DNA of 64,000 nt from JAVXGM01 sp036657395 (GTDB taxonomy: Bacteria; Bacillota; Clostridia; Peptostreptococcales; Anaerovoracaceae), in contig JAVXGM010000001.1 in the NCBI GenBank assembly GCA_036657395.1, positions 186,001 through 250,000 of the forward strand, read 5' to 3'. A program made the translations under genes and the position numbers. Position 1 is the stretch's first letter. The number at the start of each line of letters is the position of its first letter. Of this stretch, positions 1 through 8,740 are shown piece after piece. The notes under the pieces were generated by a model. It had not been told where the DNA came from and did not search any database. It was given only the letters and a program-made list of their open reading frames with translations.

Positions 1-29
1 TTTGTGAAGAAGCAAAGCTAGTTAAATAG
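1..29 (+). CDS. ord: C-terminal end of upstream gene, probably 2,4-diaminopentanoate dehydrogenase (partial)
   Basis: Only the last eight codons are present, reading CEEAKLVK then TAG at 27-29. The identity is inferred from position: in ornithine-fermenting clostridia ord directly precedes ortA and ortB. Nothing in these few residues proves the family. The short gap to ortA suggests a shared transcript. Confidence 0.45.
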
Positions 30-50
30 TTGATTATAGGAGAGGAAAAA

Positions 51-350
51 ATGATTAAAAAAGGCGAATGGGTGAGAATCCATAAAAATATTCTAAAGCC
101 AGAAGAGAGAGCACCACAAGTCCCAGATGATACTAAAAAGTGCCCTTTGGAATTATGGGTAAAAGGCTTCCTACAGGCAGATGCAAATATGGGAGATGAA
201 GTGGAAATTCTTACAGTTACAGGCAGAAAAGAAGTGGGAAATCTGATTGAGGTGAATTCATATTACACTCATGATTTCGGCAAATTCATACCAGAACTGT
301 TAACAATTGATGCACAGGTAAGAGGAATTTTATTCGGAGGTGAAAAATAA
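51..350 (+). CDS. ortA: 2-amino-4-ketopentanoate thiolase, alpha (small) subunit
   Basis: This is the small subunit of the thiolase that cleaves 2-amino-4-ketopentanoate with CoA to alanine and acetyl-CoA, the last step of oxidative ornithine degradation in the cytoplasm. The 99-residue protein begins MIKKGEWVRI and matches the OrtA size class. A TTG at 30 is in frame, but the GGAGAGG site at 39-45 fits the ATG at 51, so I take 51. Its stop overlaps the ortB start (TAATG), a sign of translational coupling between the two subunits. The assignment rests on length, sequence character and the complete ort-ora gene order that follows. Confidence 0.9.
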   Translation: MIKKGEWVRIHKNILKPEERAPQVPDDTKKCPLELWVKGFLQADANMGDEVEILTVTGRKEVGNLIEVNSYYTHDFGKFIPELLTIDAQVRGILFGGEK

Positions 351-1756
351 TGATAAAATCAAATGATTATGCTTCCGTAATGGCTCGCAAACCAGAGATC
401 ATGTTAAAGTCTGTTGGAATTGACTATTCAGATTTTGAAAGTGGCTCTATTGCATTTGACTATGAAAAAATGATGAGAGAAACAGGATATTCTCTAGAAG
501 AAATGCAAAGAATTCAAAGAGAAGTAAATGTAGGAAACACTCCTGTTTTAGAATTAAAGAATTTAACGGCGCTTGCAAGAAAGTGCGCACCTGAAGGTAA
601 AGGAGCAAGAATCTTCATAAAAGACGAAGCTGCTAACCCATCAGGAAGTTTCAAGGCAAGAAGAGCAGCAAATGCAGTATACCATGCAAAGAAATTAGGA
701 TATAAGGGTGTGATTTCTGCAACAAGCGGAAACTACGGTTCAGCTGTTGCATCACAGGCAGCTATTGCAGGGCTAAAATGTATCATCGTTCAGGAATGTT
801 ACGATTCCAAAGGGATTGGACAACCTGAAATTGTTGAAAAAGCCCGAAAATGCGAAGCACTAGGGGCAGAAGTTGTTCAGCTAAGCGTAGGACCAGAGCT
901 TTTCTATAAGTTCTTACTTCTACTTGAAGAAACGGGTTACTTCAACGCTTCCCTATACACTCCTTTTGGTATTGCAGGAGTTGAAACCTTAGGTTATGAA
1001 ATTTCCATGCAGTTTAGAGAAAAACATGGCAAAGATCCAGATGTTGTTGTTTGTACAAATGCAGGTGGCGGCAATTTGACAGGAACAGCAAGAGGATTGA
1101 TTAAAGCAGGAGCAAAAGAGACACAGGTGATTGCAGCTTCTGTAGATTTATCAGGGCTACACATGGCATCAGATACAGCATTTAACCGTAAGTCATTTAC
1201 TACAGGGCATACCGGTTTTGGTGTACCATTCTCAAACTGGCCTGACAGATCAGATGTACCTAGGTCTGCAGCAAGACCATTAAGATACATGAACAGATAC
1301 GTTACAATCACTCAGGGGGATGTATTTTATATGACAGAATGTTTAGCAACTCTTGAAGGCCTTGAAAAGGGACCTGCAGGAAATACAGCGCTAGCTGCAG
1401 CATTCTCACTAGCTCAGGAGATGGATCAGGATCAGATGATTGTGGTTCAGGAAACAGAGTACACTGGTGCTGGAAAGCATATTCAGCCACAGCTATCTTT
1501 TGCAAGAGAAAATGGTATAGATGTACGTTTTGGAGATCCAAAAGAACAGGTGCCGGGAGAGAATATCATTCTTCCATCCCACCCTTCACTTATTAAGACC
1601 ACAGATGTTGATTTAGACAGAATGAGAAAATCATTAATAAAGACAGCGCTTAAAACTTACAAAGTTGAAAGACCAACTGATGAGGATATTAAATTCTTAG
1701 CAGAAGAGACAAAAACAGACGCTGAATATGTAAAAAATGTATTAGCCTCTCTATAA
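350..1756 (+). CDS. ortB: 2-amino-4-ketopentanoate thiolase, beta (PLP) subunit
   Basis: This is the catalytic PLP subunit of the OrtAB thiolase, which turns 2-amino-4-ketopentanoate plus CoA into alanine and acetyl-CoA. The 468-residue protein has a threonine-synthase-like fold type II sequence. The PLP lysine is probably Lys102 in NPSGSFKARR, followed by the phosphate-binding region SGNYGSA, and a glycine-rich loop NAGGGN lies near residue 240. The ATG overlaps the ortA stop by one base and the reading frame is intact to TAA at 1756. About 40 bases separate it from oraS, consistent with one operon. Confidence 0.93.
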   Translation: MIKSNDYASVMARKPEIMLKSVGIDYSDFESGSIAFDYEKMMRETGYSLEEMQRIQREVNVGNTPVLELKNLTALARKCAPEGKGARIFIKDEAANPSGSFKARRAANAVYHAKKLGYKGVISATSGNYGSAVASQAAIAGLKCIIVQECYDSKGIGQPEIVEKARKCEALGAEVVQLSVGPELFYKFLLLLEETGYFNASLYTPFGIAGVETLGYEISMQFREKHGKDPDVVVCTNAGGGNLTGTARGLIKAGAKETQVIAASVDLSGLHMASDTAFNRKSFTTGHTGFGVPFSNWPDRSDVPRSAARPLRYMNRYVTITQGDVFYMTECLATLEGLEKGPAGNTALAAAFSLAQEMDQDQMIVVQETEYTGAGKHIQPQLSFARENGIDVRFGDPKEQVPGENIILPSHPSLIKTTDVDLDRMRKSLIKTALKTYKVERPTDEDIKFLAEETKTDAEYVKNVLASL

Positions 1757-1795
1757 AAATAGAAGGTAATATACTAGTATGAAAGGATGGATGAA

Positions 1796-2158
1796 ATGAA
1801 AAGAAAAGACGATTTTGCAGAACGCAGAAAACATATCGCCAATTTAAGTGATGAAGAACTTTACAACCGATTTTGGGAATTAACTGATACTGTAGTTGAG
1901 CCACTTCTTGACCTTGGTAAGAAGAATACAACGCCTTCCATAGAAAGAGCTGTTTTACTTCGAATGGGGATTTCCTCACTAGAAACTAAGCCAATCGTTG
2001 AGGGATGCATGGACAGAGGATTGATGGGCAAGGGTGCAGGCCATGTTGTTTACAAGTTCTCAAAGGAAAAAGGCATTTCAATTAAAGAAGCAGGCACTAT
2101 GCTTGCTGAAGGCAAAGGTTGGGACGAAGCCGCAGCAATGTTCAAGGGAGGTAAATAA
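1796..2158 (+). CDS. oraS: D-ornithine 4,5-aminomutase, S subunit
   Basis: This is the small subunit of the adenosylcobalamin- and PLP-dependent D-ornithine 4,5-aminomutase, which makes 2,4-diaminopentanoate. The 120-residue protein contains LLDLGKKNTTPSIERAVLL and GLMGKGAGHVVYK, regions I associate with OraS. An in-frame ATG exists at 1787, but the AAAGGA at 1782-1787 overlaps that codon, while the ATG at 1796 has an 8-base spacer, so 1796 is preferred. One base separates its stop from the oraE start, as expected for two subunits made together. Confidence 0.92.
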   Translation: MKRKDDFAERRKHIANLSDEELYNRFWELTDTVVEPLLDLGKKNTTPSIERAVLLRMGISSLETKPIVEGCMDRGLMGKGAGHVVYKFSKEKGISIKEAGTMLAEGKGWDEAAAMFKGGK

Positions 2159-2159
2159 G

Positions 2160-4373
2160 ATGGCAGATATGAAATTACAACACAATGAGAAATTGGATAT
2201 TGAAAACATCTTAAAGGACTTGGACAAATATGAGCCAAGAAGACGAGGATGGACATGGAGAACACCAGCACCAGGACTAAAGATGGGACCTTTCACATAT
2301 AAGGATGCATCAGAACCGCTTGAAAACAGCGTACCTCTTCCACCAGCAAAATATTTCGAAAATATCGACCCACAACCGACTCCAGTAATTACTACTGAAA
2401 TCGCTTCTGGACGATTTGAAGATGATATCAGAAGAATGAGAATGGGTGCTTGGCATGGTGCGGATCACCTTATGGTAATCAGAACTGCTGGTCAGTCTCA
2501 TATGGATGGACTTATCGAAGGTACGCCACAAGGCATTGGTGGCGTTCCAATCACTAGAAAACAGGTGAGAGCTCAAAGAAAAGCAATTGACATCATCGAA
2601 GACGAAGTTGGCCGCCCAATCAACTACCATTCATATGTGTCTGGTGTTGCAGGTCCGGATGTAGCGGTAATGTTCGCAGAAGAAGGAATCAACGGAGCCC
2701 ACCAGGATCCACAGTACAATGTACTTTACAGAAACATTAACTGTGTAAGATCTTTTGTAGATGCTTGCGAATCAAAGAGAGTACTTCAATGGGCAGAAAT
2801 TGCCCAGATTGACGGTGCTCATAATGCAAATGCAACAGCTAGAGATGCTTGGAAAGTTATGCCTGAGCTAATCGTTCAGCATGCACTTAACTCAAGATTC
2901 TCAGAAAAAGTAGGCATTAAAGCAGAAAACATTTGCTTATCAACAGTACCTCCAACAGCAACTCCAGCTCCTTGCGTATACATGGATTTACCATATGCAG
3001 TTGCGCTTAGACAGATTTGTAACAGATACAGAATGAGAGCACAGATGAATACTAAGTATATTGATTCTTCTACAAGAGAAGCAACAGTTACTCACGTATT
3101 AAATATGCTCATCTCAAAGATGACAAGCGCAGACATTCAGTCCACAATCACTCCAGATGAAGGTAGAAACGTGCCTTGGCACATCTACAACATGGAAGCT
3201 TGTGACACTGCAAAGCAGACACTTATCGGTCTTGATGGACTTATGGATATGATCGAACTTAAAAAAGAAGGACCACTCATAGACAAAGCAAGAGAAATCA
3301 AAGAAAGAGCTTGCCTATTCATGGAAGAAATCGTAGAAGTTGGCGGATATTTTAACGCTGTTCAAGAAGGGTTCTTTGTAGATTCAGCAGAATATCCTGA
3401 AAGAAACGGTGACGGAATTGCAAGACAAATTGAAGGCGGTATCGGCTACGGTTACGTTTACGAAAGAGATGAAGATTACATGGCTCCAGTTACAGCTCAC
3501 TTTGGCAACAATAACGTTGAGCAGTACGGCGGAAACCCTGAAAATCCTTCAGAGCTTATTGGTGGATGTACGTTTGAAGATAGAAGCAAAATCGTTTATA
3601 TCGACGAATTAGATGAAGTTGATAACGTAAATGTAAGAATGGCAGAAACAGCGAAATACAGAAACAGCGACATCGTTAAGCCTGAAATGGAATGGCTTGC
3701 TGACGGAACTGTAATGATGAATATGTTCATTCCAACCAACAGAAGAACTGCAGAAGTTGTAGCTGTAGAGATTGCTAAAAAGCTGGGCTTAGTTGAGCCA
3801 GAAGTAATTAGCAGAGAAATAATGCAGGAAGCTGAAGGTACAAGAATTGAATTAAAGGGTAAGGTTGACTTTGATATTGATGTTTCTAAGTTAGTCATTC
3901 CACCAGAACCAGAATATTTAACTGATGATGAAATCAGAGATGACATTTCAGAACATCCACTTAAGATCGTTTGCGGTACAGTAGGACAGGATGAACATTC
4001 TGTAGGACTTCGTGAAATCATTGACATCAAACATGGAGGAATCGAAAGATTTGGTATTGAAGTACACTACCTAGGAACTTCTGTACCTGTTGAAAAGTTA
4101 GTTGATGCGGCTGTAGAATTAAAGGCAGAAGCAATTTTAGCGTCAACAATCATCTCACACGACAATATTCATTACAAGAATATGAAGAGAATTCATGAAC
4201 TTGCAGTAGAAAAGGGAATCAGAGATGACGTTATAATAGTAGCTGGTGGTACTCAGGTAATCCCTGAGGAAGCAATGAAAACCGGTATCGATGCTGGATT
4301 CGGAAGAAACAGTCACGGTATCGACGTTGCATCATTTTTAATCGAAGAGAGACGTAGAAGAAGAGACAAATAA
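2160..4373 (+). CDS. oraE: D-ornithine 4,5-aminomutase, E (cobalamin/PLP) subunit
   Basis: This is the large catalytic subunit of D-ornithine 4,5-aminomutase and carries the TIM-barrel and cobalamin domains. The 737-residue protein has the B12-binding DxHxxG motif as DEHSVG, with the cobalt-ligating His near residue 613. HPLK just before it is the likely site of the PLP lysine (known for the family, position inferred here). The C-terminal Rossmann region ends in VAGGTQVIP and GRNSHGID. The frame is open further upstream to 2034, but that stretch overlaps oraS; the ATG at 2160 follows GGGAGG and starts MADMKLQ. A terminator-like hairpin follows. Confidence 0.95.
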   Translation: MADMKLQHNEKLDIENILKDLDKYEPRRRGWTWRTPAPGLKMGPFTYKDASEPLENSVPLPPAKYFENIDPQPTPVITTEIASGRFEDDIRRMRMGAWHGADHLMVIRTAGQSHMDGLIEGTPQGIGGVPITRKQVRAQRKAIDIIEDEVGRPINYHSYVSGVAGPDVAVMFAEEGINGAHQDPQYNVLYRNINCVRSFVDACESKRVLQWAEIAQIDGAHNANATARDAWKVMPELIVQHALNSRFSEKVGIKAENICLSTVPPTATPAPCVYMDLPYAVALRQICNRYRMRAQMNTKYIDSSTREATVTHVLNMLISKMTSADIQSTITPDEGRNVPWHIYNMEACDTAKQTLIGLDGLMDMIELKKEGPLIDKAREIKERACLFMEEIVEVGGYFNAVQEGFFVDSAEYPERNGDGIARQIEGGIGYGYVYERDEDYMAPVTAHFGNNNVEQYGGNPENPSELIGGCTFEDRSKIVYIDELDEVDNVNVRMAETAKYRNSDIVKPEMEWLADGTVMMNMFIPTNRRTAEVVAVEIAKKLGLVEPEVISREIMQEAEGTRIELKGKVDFDIDVSKLVIPPEPEYLTDDEIRDDISEHPLKIVCGTVGQDEHSVGLREIIDIKHGGIERFGIEVHYLGTSVPVEKLVDAAVELKAEAILASTIISHDNIHYKNMKRIHELAVEKGIRDDVIIVAGGTQVIPEEAMKTGIDAGFGRNSHGIDVASFLIEERRRRRDK

Positions 4374-4385
4374 ATTGTGATCATG

Positions 4386-4419
4386 TAAGGGCGGGCGAGA
4401 TTGTCTGCCCTTATTTTTT
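4386..4419 (+). terminator. Intrinsic terminator inside the ornithine operon
   Basis: TAAGGGCGGGC at 4386-4396 pairs with GTCTGCCCTTA at 4403-4413 (two G-U pairs), loop gagatt, followed by six T. It sits between oraE and the GlmL-related gene. It may set a lower level for the downstream genes. Confidence 0.75.
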
Positions 4420-4444
4420 ACGAAAACTGATGAGGAGGACACAC

Positions 4445-5971
4445 ATGAAAGTAGATGTTTTAGTAGCAGAAATCGGATCTACCACAACGGTAGTTAACGC
4501 ATTCCATAATATTGACACAGACAACCCGATTTTCTGGGGACAGGGGCAAGCACCGACTTCCGTACTTGAAGGGGATGTCCGTGTAGGCCTTAGAGGAGCT
4601 ATTGATGATCTTTGTAAGAAAAAAGGTATTGACGAGTTAACTTATGATCAGATGCTTGCAACATCTTCTGCAGCAGGTGGCCTTAAGATGACTGTTCATG
4701 GATTAGTTTACGATATGACAGCGAAGGCAGCAAAAGAAGCAGCCCTTGGCGCTGGAGGAATTATCCACTACATTACTGCAGGAAAATTGCGAAGAACAGA
4801 CATAGCAAGGATAAAAGATGTAAAGCCAAACCTAATACTAATTGCAGGAGGGGTAGACTATGGGGAGAGAAATACTGCTATTGACAATGCAGAAATGATT
4901 AGATCAATGGGACTTACTACACCGATTATTTACGCAGGAAATTGCGAAAATCAGGATGAGATGAAACTGATTTTTGATGAGGAAAGTGGACAGAAACTTT
5001 ACAATGTGGAAAACGTATATCCAAAGATTGATGACCTTAATGTAGAGCCTTGCAGAAAGGTAATACAAGATGCATTTGAAGAGCATATTATCCATGCGCC
5101 AGGTATGGAGCATGTGAAGGATATGGTTAACGGACCTATTGTGCCGACGCCAGGTGCTGTAATGGAATGTACAAAGCTGCTTAATGAGTGTATTGGAAAC
5201 GTTATTACTCTTGATGTTGGCGGTGCTACCACAGATCTTCACTCAGTAACCGAGAATTCAGATCAAGTAGACCAAATACTAATTTCTCCAGAACCAAAGG
5301 CAAAGCGTACAGTAGAAGGGGATTTAGGGGTTTATGTAAATAAGATGAAAGTTATAGAGTCCATTGGGGAGGAAAAGCTTAGAGAAGATCTTCCAGATTT
5401 GGATATCGATAAGATTTTGGAAAGCTATGTGGCTATTCCAAAGACCCCAGAAGAGGTCCGCTTTGTAGAAAGGCTCACAAAAGAGTCAGTTTTAAAGGCT
5501 GTAGAGCGACATGCAGGGCAGATTAGGTACATTTACGGACCTGGTGGAAGAAGCACAGTAGCCCAAGGCAAGGATTTGACTCAGGTGAAATATATTATTG
5601 GAACTGGTGGGGCCTTAACTCGTCTACCAGGCAGAATAAAAATTATGGAAGAAATCGGAAAACACAATGAGACAGGGCTTTTACTATTTCCAGGAGAGCA
5701 TGCAAAGATTCTAGTGGACAATGACTATATTATGGCGTCTCTAGGCGTTCTTGCAAAGAAGCACAGGACCGCTGCAATAAAACTTTTACAAAAAAGCTTA
5801 GATTTCACTTTCCCAGAAAAAGAACTCACCACAGGACAGAAAATAGCTTATCAGGCAGAAATGGATCGCTTACAGGCGGTGAGAGATAAAAAAGCCGAAG
5901 AAACCAGAAAGCATATTGAGGAAATGGAAAAACAGGGTTATAAAATGGAAGGATACAAAGAAGGAGAATAA
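4445..5971 (+). CDS. GlmL-related ornithine degradation protein (MutL-like ASKHA ATPase)
   Basis: This is a member of the MutL/GlmL family found beside cobalamin-dependent aminomutases and thought to act as a repair or chaperone ATPase for them. The 508-residue protein begins MKVDVLVAEIGSTTTVV, an ASKHA phosphate-1 motif, and has a second nucleotide motif LDVGGATTDLHS near residue 260. A third glycine-rich stretch IIGTGGALTRLPG lies near residue 390, and the C-terminus is charged and helical. The ATG at 4445 is chosen because GAGGAGG precedes it; an ATG at 4430 overlaps that ribosome site. It lies between oraE and orr, as in characterised ornithine fermenters. The function is inferred from family and position. 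Confidence 0.88.
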   Translation: MKVDVLVAEIGSTTTVVNAFHNIDTDNPIFWGQGQAPTSVLEGDVRVGLRGAIDDLCKKKGIDELTYDQMLATSSAAGGLKMTVHGLVYDMTAKAAKEAALGAGGIIHYITAGKLRRTDIARIKDVKPNLILIAGGVDYGERNTAIDNAEMIRSMGLTTPIIYAGNCENQDEMKLIFDEESGQKLYNVENVYPKIDDLNVEPCRKVIQDAFEEHIIHAPGMEHVKDMVNGPIVPTPGAVMECTKLLNECIGNVITLDVGGATTDLHSVTENSDQVDQILISPEPKAKRTVEGDLGVYVNKMKVIESIGEEKLREDLPDLDIDKILESYVAIPKTPEEVRFVERLTKESVLKAVERHAGQIRYIYGPGGRSTVAQGKDLTQVKYIIGTGGALTRLPGRIKIMEEIGKHNETGLLLFPGEHAKILVDNDYIMASLGVLAKKHRTAAIKLLQKSLDFTFPEKELTTGQKIAYQAEMDRLQAVRDKKAEETRKHIEEMEKQGYKMEGYKEGE

Positions 5972-5972
5972 T

Positions 5973-7064
5973 ATGTACCCAAAATTAAAAATAAATATAA
6001 AAAAGCTAAGAGAGAATTTAGATGCAGTGGCCAAGATTACTAAGGATGATGGGAATTGCTCTGTAATGATTGTAACTAAGGGACTTTGTGCAGACAAGCA
6101 AGTGGTTAAAATGATTGTAGCCCACCCGGAGGTAGATTCTATGGCTGACTCCAGAATTAAAAATATAGAAAGCTACGCCAGTATTGCCAGAAGTAACGGA
6201 AAAGAAACTGTTTTACTTCGCCTACCTATGGAATGTGAGATTTCTAAGGTGGTTGAATATGTAGACATTAGCTTTAATTCAGAACTTAAAACTCTACGTC
6301 TTTTAAATGAAGAAGCAAAAGCCAAGGGGAAGATTCATAAGGTTGTACTCATGATTGACCTTGGAGATTTAAGAGAAGGAATATTCTTTAAAGATGAAGG
6401 AGAAATTTTTGCTATTGTGGAAGAGGTTTTATCTATGGAAGGCCTAAAACTGCATGGCATCGGGGTAAACCTTACCTGCTATGGTGCGATTATTCCAAAG
6501 AAAGACAATTTATCTCAGTTAATTCAGTGGAAAGACAAAATTGAAGATAAATTTGGAATTACTTTGGAAATGGTTTCTGGTGGAAACTCTAGCTCCATCT
6601 ATTTAATTGGCAAGGGACAGCTTCCAAAGGGAATCAACAACCTGCGTCTTGGAGAAGCATTCCTTCTTGGAAATGATACAGCTTACGGAGAGAAACTTCC
6701 CGGGACGGTGGACGATACCTTGATTTTAGAGGCTCAGATTATTGAGCTTAAGGAAAAACCATCGCTACCAATTGGTGAAGTGGGTGTAGATGCCTTTGGC
6801 CAGAAACCATACTATGAGGATCGAGGAATCATTAAACGGGCTATTATTGCCATTGGCCAGCAAGATGTAGACACTGGTAGCATGGAGCCTTTAGATAAAA
6901 AGATAGAAATTTTAGGAGCCAGCTCAGATCATTTGATTTTAGATGTGTCTAAATCAGACAGGACTTACAGCATCGGCGATGTGATTGGATTTACCCTTGG
7001 GTATGGCGGAATGCTAAAGGCAGCAACTAGCCCATATGTGACAAAGGATTACGTGTCTAATTAA
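5973..7064 (+). CDS. orr: Ornithine racemase (alanine racemase N-domain fold)
   Basis: This is the PLP-dependent racemase converting L-ornithine to the D form used by the aminomutase. The 363-residue protein starts MYPKLKINIKKLREN, the usual start of fold type III racemases. The PLP lysine is likely in VTKGLC near residue 35. VSGGNSSS and a glycine-rich phosphate-binding region near residues 205-230 follow. The open frame begins at 5916, inside the preceding gene, but GGAG just before the ATG at 5973 fixes the start. It is the last gene of the cluster and is followed by a perfect 13-bp hairpin. Confidence 0.92.
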   Translation: MYPKLKINIKKLRENLDAVAKITKDDGNCSVMIVTKGLCADKQVVKMIVAHPEVDSMADSRIKNIESYASIARSNGKETVLLRLPMECEISKVVEYVDISFNSELKTLRLLNEEAKAKGKIHKVVLMIDLGDLREGIFFKDEGEIFAIVEEVLSMEGLKLHGIGVNLTCYGAIIPKKDNLSQLIQWKDKIEDKFGITLEMVSGGNSSSIYLIGKGQLPKGINNLRLGEAFLLGNDTAYGEKLPGTVDDTLILEAQIIELKEKPSLPIGEVGVDAFGQKPYYEDRGIIKRAIIAIGQQDVDTGSMEPLDKKIEILGASSDHLILDVSKSDRTYSIGDVIGFTLGYGGMLKAATSPYVTKDYVSN

Positions 7065-7069
7065 TTAAT

Positions 7070-7102
7070 AACCCTTTCTTAAATGGTTATTAAGAAAGGG
7101 TT
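7070..7102. terminator. Perfect 13-bp inverted repeat after orr
   Basis: AACCCTTTCTTAA at 7070-7082 pairs exactly with TTAAGAAAGGGTT at 7090-7102, loop of 7. No clean T-run follows on the plus strand, so it may be a weak terminator or an RNA 3'-end protector for the ornithine operon. Confidence 0.6.
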
Positions 7103-7120
7103 AATATTCCCCTTATGACC

Positions 7121-7149
7121 TTGCAAAAGGTTGTTTGTATAAGTACAAT
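7121..7149 (+). promoter_or_regulatory. Candidate sigma-A promoter for the amidase gene
   Basis: TTGCAA at 7121-7126 and TACAAT at 7144-7149 with a 17-base spacer, located just after the orr hairpin and about 40 bases before the amidase start. Confidence 0.55.
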
Positions 7150-7187
7150 GTAGAGAAGCAGAGAATGAGGGGGATTATTGAAGAATT

Positions 7188-7829
7188 ATGCCAAGAAGTA
7201 GAACAAAGAGCAAAAAGAGAAGGCCTATTAAAAATAAAAAAGGGCGACAAGAGCGGTGGATGCTTATTATTATGGCTGTTATAGTTTGTCTAGGCGTCTT
7301 TACTGGATGGAAATTGTTTTTTGCTGGAGTTGACGCCAAGCAAATAAGAGTTCCAAACTGGATACAGCAGGATTTGATTACGACAGATGGCCATTCTCGT
7401 ACGGGACGGGAAGCTAAAAAGATAAAGGATATTGTAATTCATTATGTGGCCAATCCTGGAAGCTCAGCTAAGGCCAATAGAGACTATTTTGAATCTGGAC
7501 AATCAAATGTGAGCGCACACTTTGTGGTAGGTTTGGAAGGCGAGATTATCCAATGTATTCCTTTGAACGAGCAGTCTTCTGCATCTAACAATAGAAATGT
7601 AGATACTATATCTATAGAAGTTTGTCATCCAGACAGTTCAGGAAAATTTAACAAGGTGACATATCAGGCCCTAGTTCAATTATCAGCCTGGCTTTGCAAT
7701 GAATTTAAACTTAGCTCAAAGGACCTTATTCGCCATTATGATATTACAGGGAAATTATGTCCTAAATATTTTGTAGACTATCCTGACCAATGGGAAAAAT
7801 TTAAAAAAGATGTAAAAAAGGCTAAATAA
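7188..7829 (+). CDS. Membrane-anchored N-acetylmuramoyl-L-alanine amidase (Amidase_2/PGRP fold)
   Basis: This is a predicted zinc amidase that cleaves the MurNAc-L-Ala bond of peptidoglycan outside the membrane. The 213-residue protein has a very basic N-terminus (residues 1-23), one membrane segment (about 24-45, LIIMAVIVCLGVF) and an Amidase_2 domain (about 70-205). Likely zinc ligands are His in VIHYVA, His in IRHYD and Cys in GKLCP. The ribosome site is GAGGGGG about 14 bases before the ATG, which is rather distant, but no better in-frame start was seen. It stands alone behind its own promoter. A cell-wall remodelling or spore role is possible but not shown. Confidence 0.87.
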   Translation: MPRSRTKSKKRRPIKNKKGRQERWMLIIMAVIVCLGVFTGWKLFFAGVDAKQIRVPNWIQQDLITTDGHSRTGREAKKIKDIVIHYVANPGSSAKANRDYFESGQSNVSAHFVVGLEGEIIQCIPLNEQSSASNNRNVDTISIEVCHPDSSGKFNKVTYQALVQLSAWLCNEFKLSSKDLIRHYDITGKLCPKYFVDYPDQWEKFKKDVKKAK

Positions 7830-7885
7830 AAAAATAAGTAGGGAGCATGTCTTGCTTCTACATACCCTTTCCACTAAAATTTTGG

Positions 7886-8152
7886 TTACCCTAGCTCATT
7901 GCAGTCAGATGCGATGAGCTTTATTTTATTTGCCCGGGTAAGTTTTTTTATGGCAATCTCTCGCCGCAGAGCAGAGGGTTTATCAGGAAGAATTTCCAGG
8001 TAAACCAAGGTGACCGGGCATCTGCCTCGTGTATATTTAGCACCAAGGCCAAGATTATGAACTTTGACACGATCCTCAATGTTGTTGGTCCAACCAGTAT
8101 AGAGGGAATTGTCATTGCATCTTAAAATATAAACGCAGTTTTGCTTTTCCAT
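7886..8152 (-). CDS. GIY-YIG nuclease superfamily protein (UPF0213, YhbQ-like)
   Basis: This is a single-domain GIY-YIG protein of 88 residues, normal length for the UPF0213 family. The motif appears as CVYILRC and SLYTGWTNN, with the conserved Arg in the following helix (IEDRVKVHN) and the usual KYTRGRCPV segment. Members bind or nick DNA in vitro, but their cellular role is uncertain. AAGGAG lies seven to eight bases before the ATG at 8152. It converges with the amidase gene, leaving 56 bases between the two stops. Confidence 0.88.
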   Translation of the reverse strand: MEKQNCVYILRCNDNSLYTGWTNNIEDRVKVHNLGLGAKYTRGRCPVTLVYLEILPDKPSALRREIAIKKLTRANKIKLIASDCNELG

Positions 8153-8330
8153 ATGATTCTCCTTTTAATTATAATAGCATATTTTTATCAAACATCTCTC
8201 AGTAAGGAAGAAAAAGGCAAGACAATACATAGAAAAATAGCAAACTAGTGATAAAATGTATGGGAAATACCGCAATAAAAACATGGCAAAACAACTACCT
8301 TGCTGACTTATAAAAAGGTGCAAATAACAG

Positions 8331-8360
8331 TTGTATTGTTTTACGTACATCGCATATAAT
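8331..8360 (+). promoter_or_regulatory. Promoter of the 48-aa gene
   Basis: TTGTAT at 8331-8336 and a perfect TATAAT at 8355-8360, spacer 18. The 180 bases upstream of it hold no gene I can support. Confidence 0.6.
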
Positions 8361-8415
8361 GAAGTTGTCACAAAGACAAGAACCAATTAAAAATAAGGAA
8401 GACAGGTGAGTTAAA

Positions 8416-8562
8416 ATGAAATCAGTGAGAAATGTAAGATTTAAAAATGACAATCCGGCAAATCCTTCGAATGTTATTTCACACATGGTAAGTGAAGCTG
8501 AAAGACAGATTGAAAAGATGACCGGCGTAAAGGTAAAACTAAAGGCGGAAGAAGTTGAATAA
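8416..8562 (+). CDS. Small protein of unknown function, 48 aa
   Basis: I do not recognise this family. The 48-residue product begins MKSVRNVRFK and ends AEEVE; it is charged, has no membrane segment or cysteine, and its middle (about residues 17-35) could form an amphipathic helix. The ribosome site is AGGTGAG ten bases upstream. It forms a complete unit: consensus-like promoter at 8331-8360, start at 8416 and an intrinsic terminator at 8590-8619, which argues that it is a real gene. The leader between promoter and start is about 50 bases. Confidence 0.65.
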   Translation: MKSVRNVRFKNDNPANPSNVISHMVSEAERQIEKMTGVKVKLKAEEVE

Positions 8563-8589
8563 TAAACGTTTGATATAAACGTATTTTTT

Positions 8590-8619
8590 AGAAGGTAGCA
8601 AAAGCTGCCTTCTTTTTTT
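8590..8619 (+). terminator. Intrinsic terminator of the 48-aa gene
   Basis: GAAGGTAGC at 8591-8599 pairs with GCTGCCTTC at 8604-8612 (one G-U pair), loop AAAA, then seven T. Confidence 0.88.
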
Positions 8620-8740
8620 AACCACACTTTAGCTACATATATATGAGATTTTTTCTGTACCTAGGGGCGTGGCTGTGATAAACTAGAAAATATGAAATAA
8701 AAAGAAATTCACTTAATAATTCATAGCAAGGAAAAAAACA

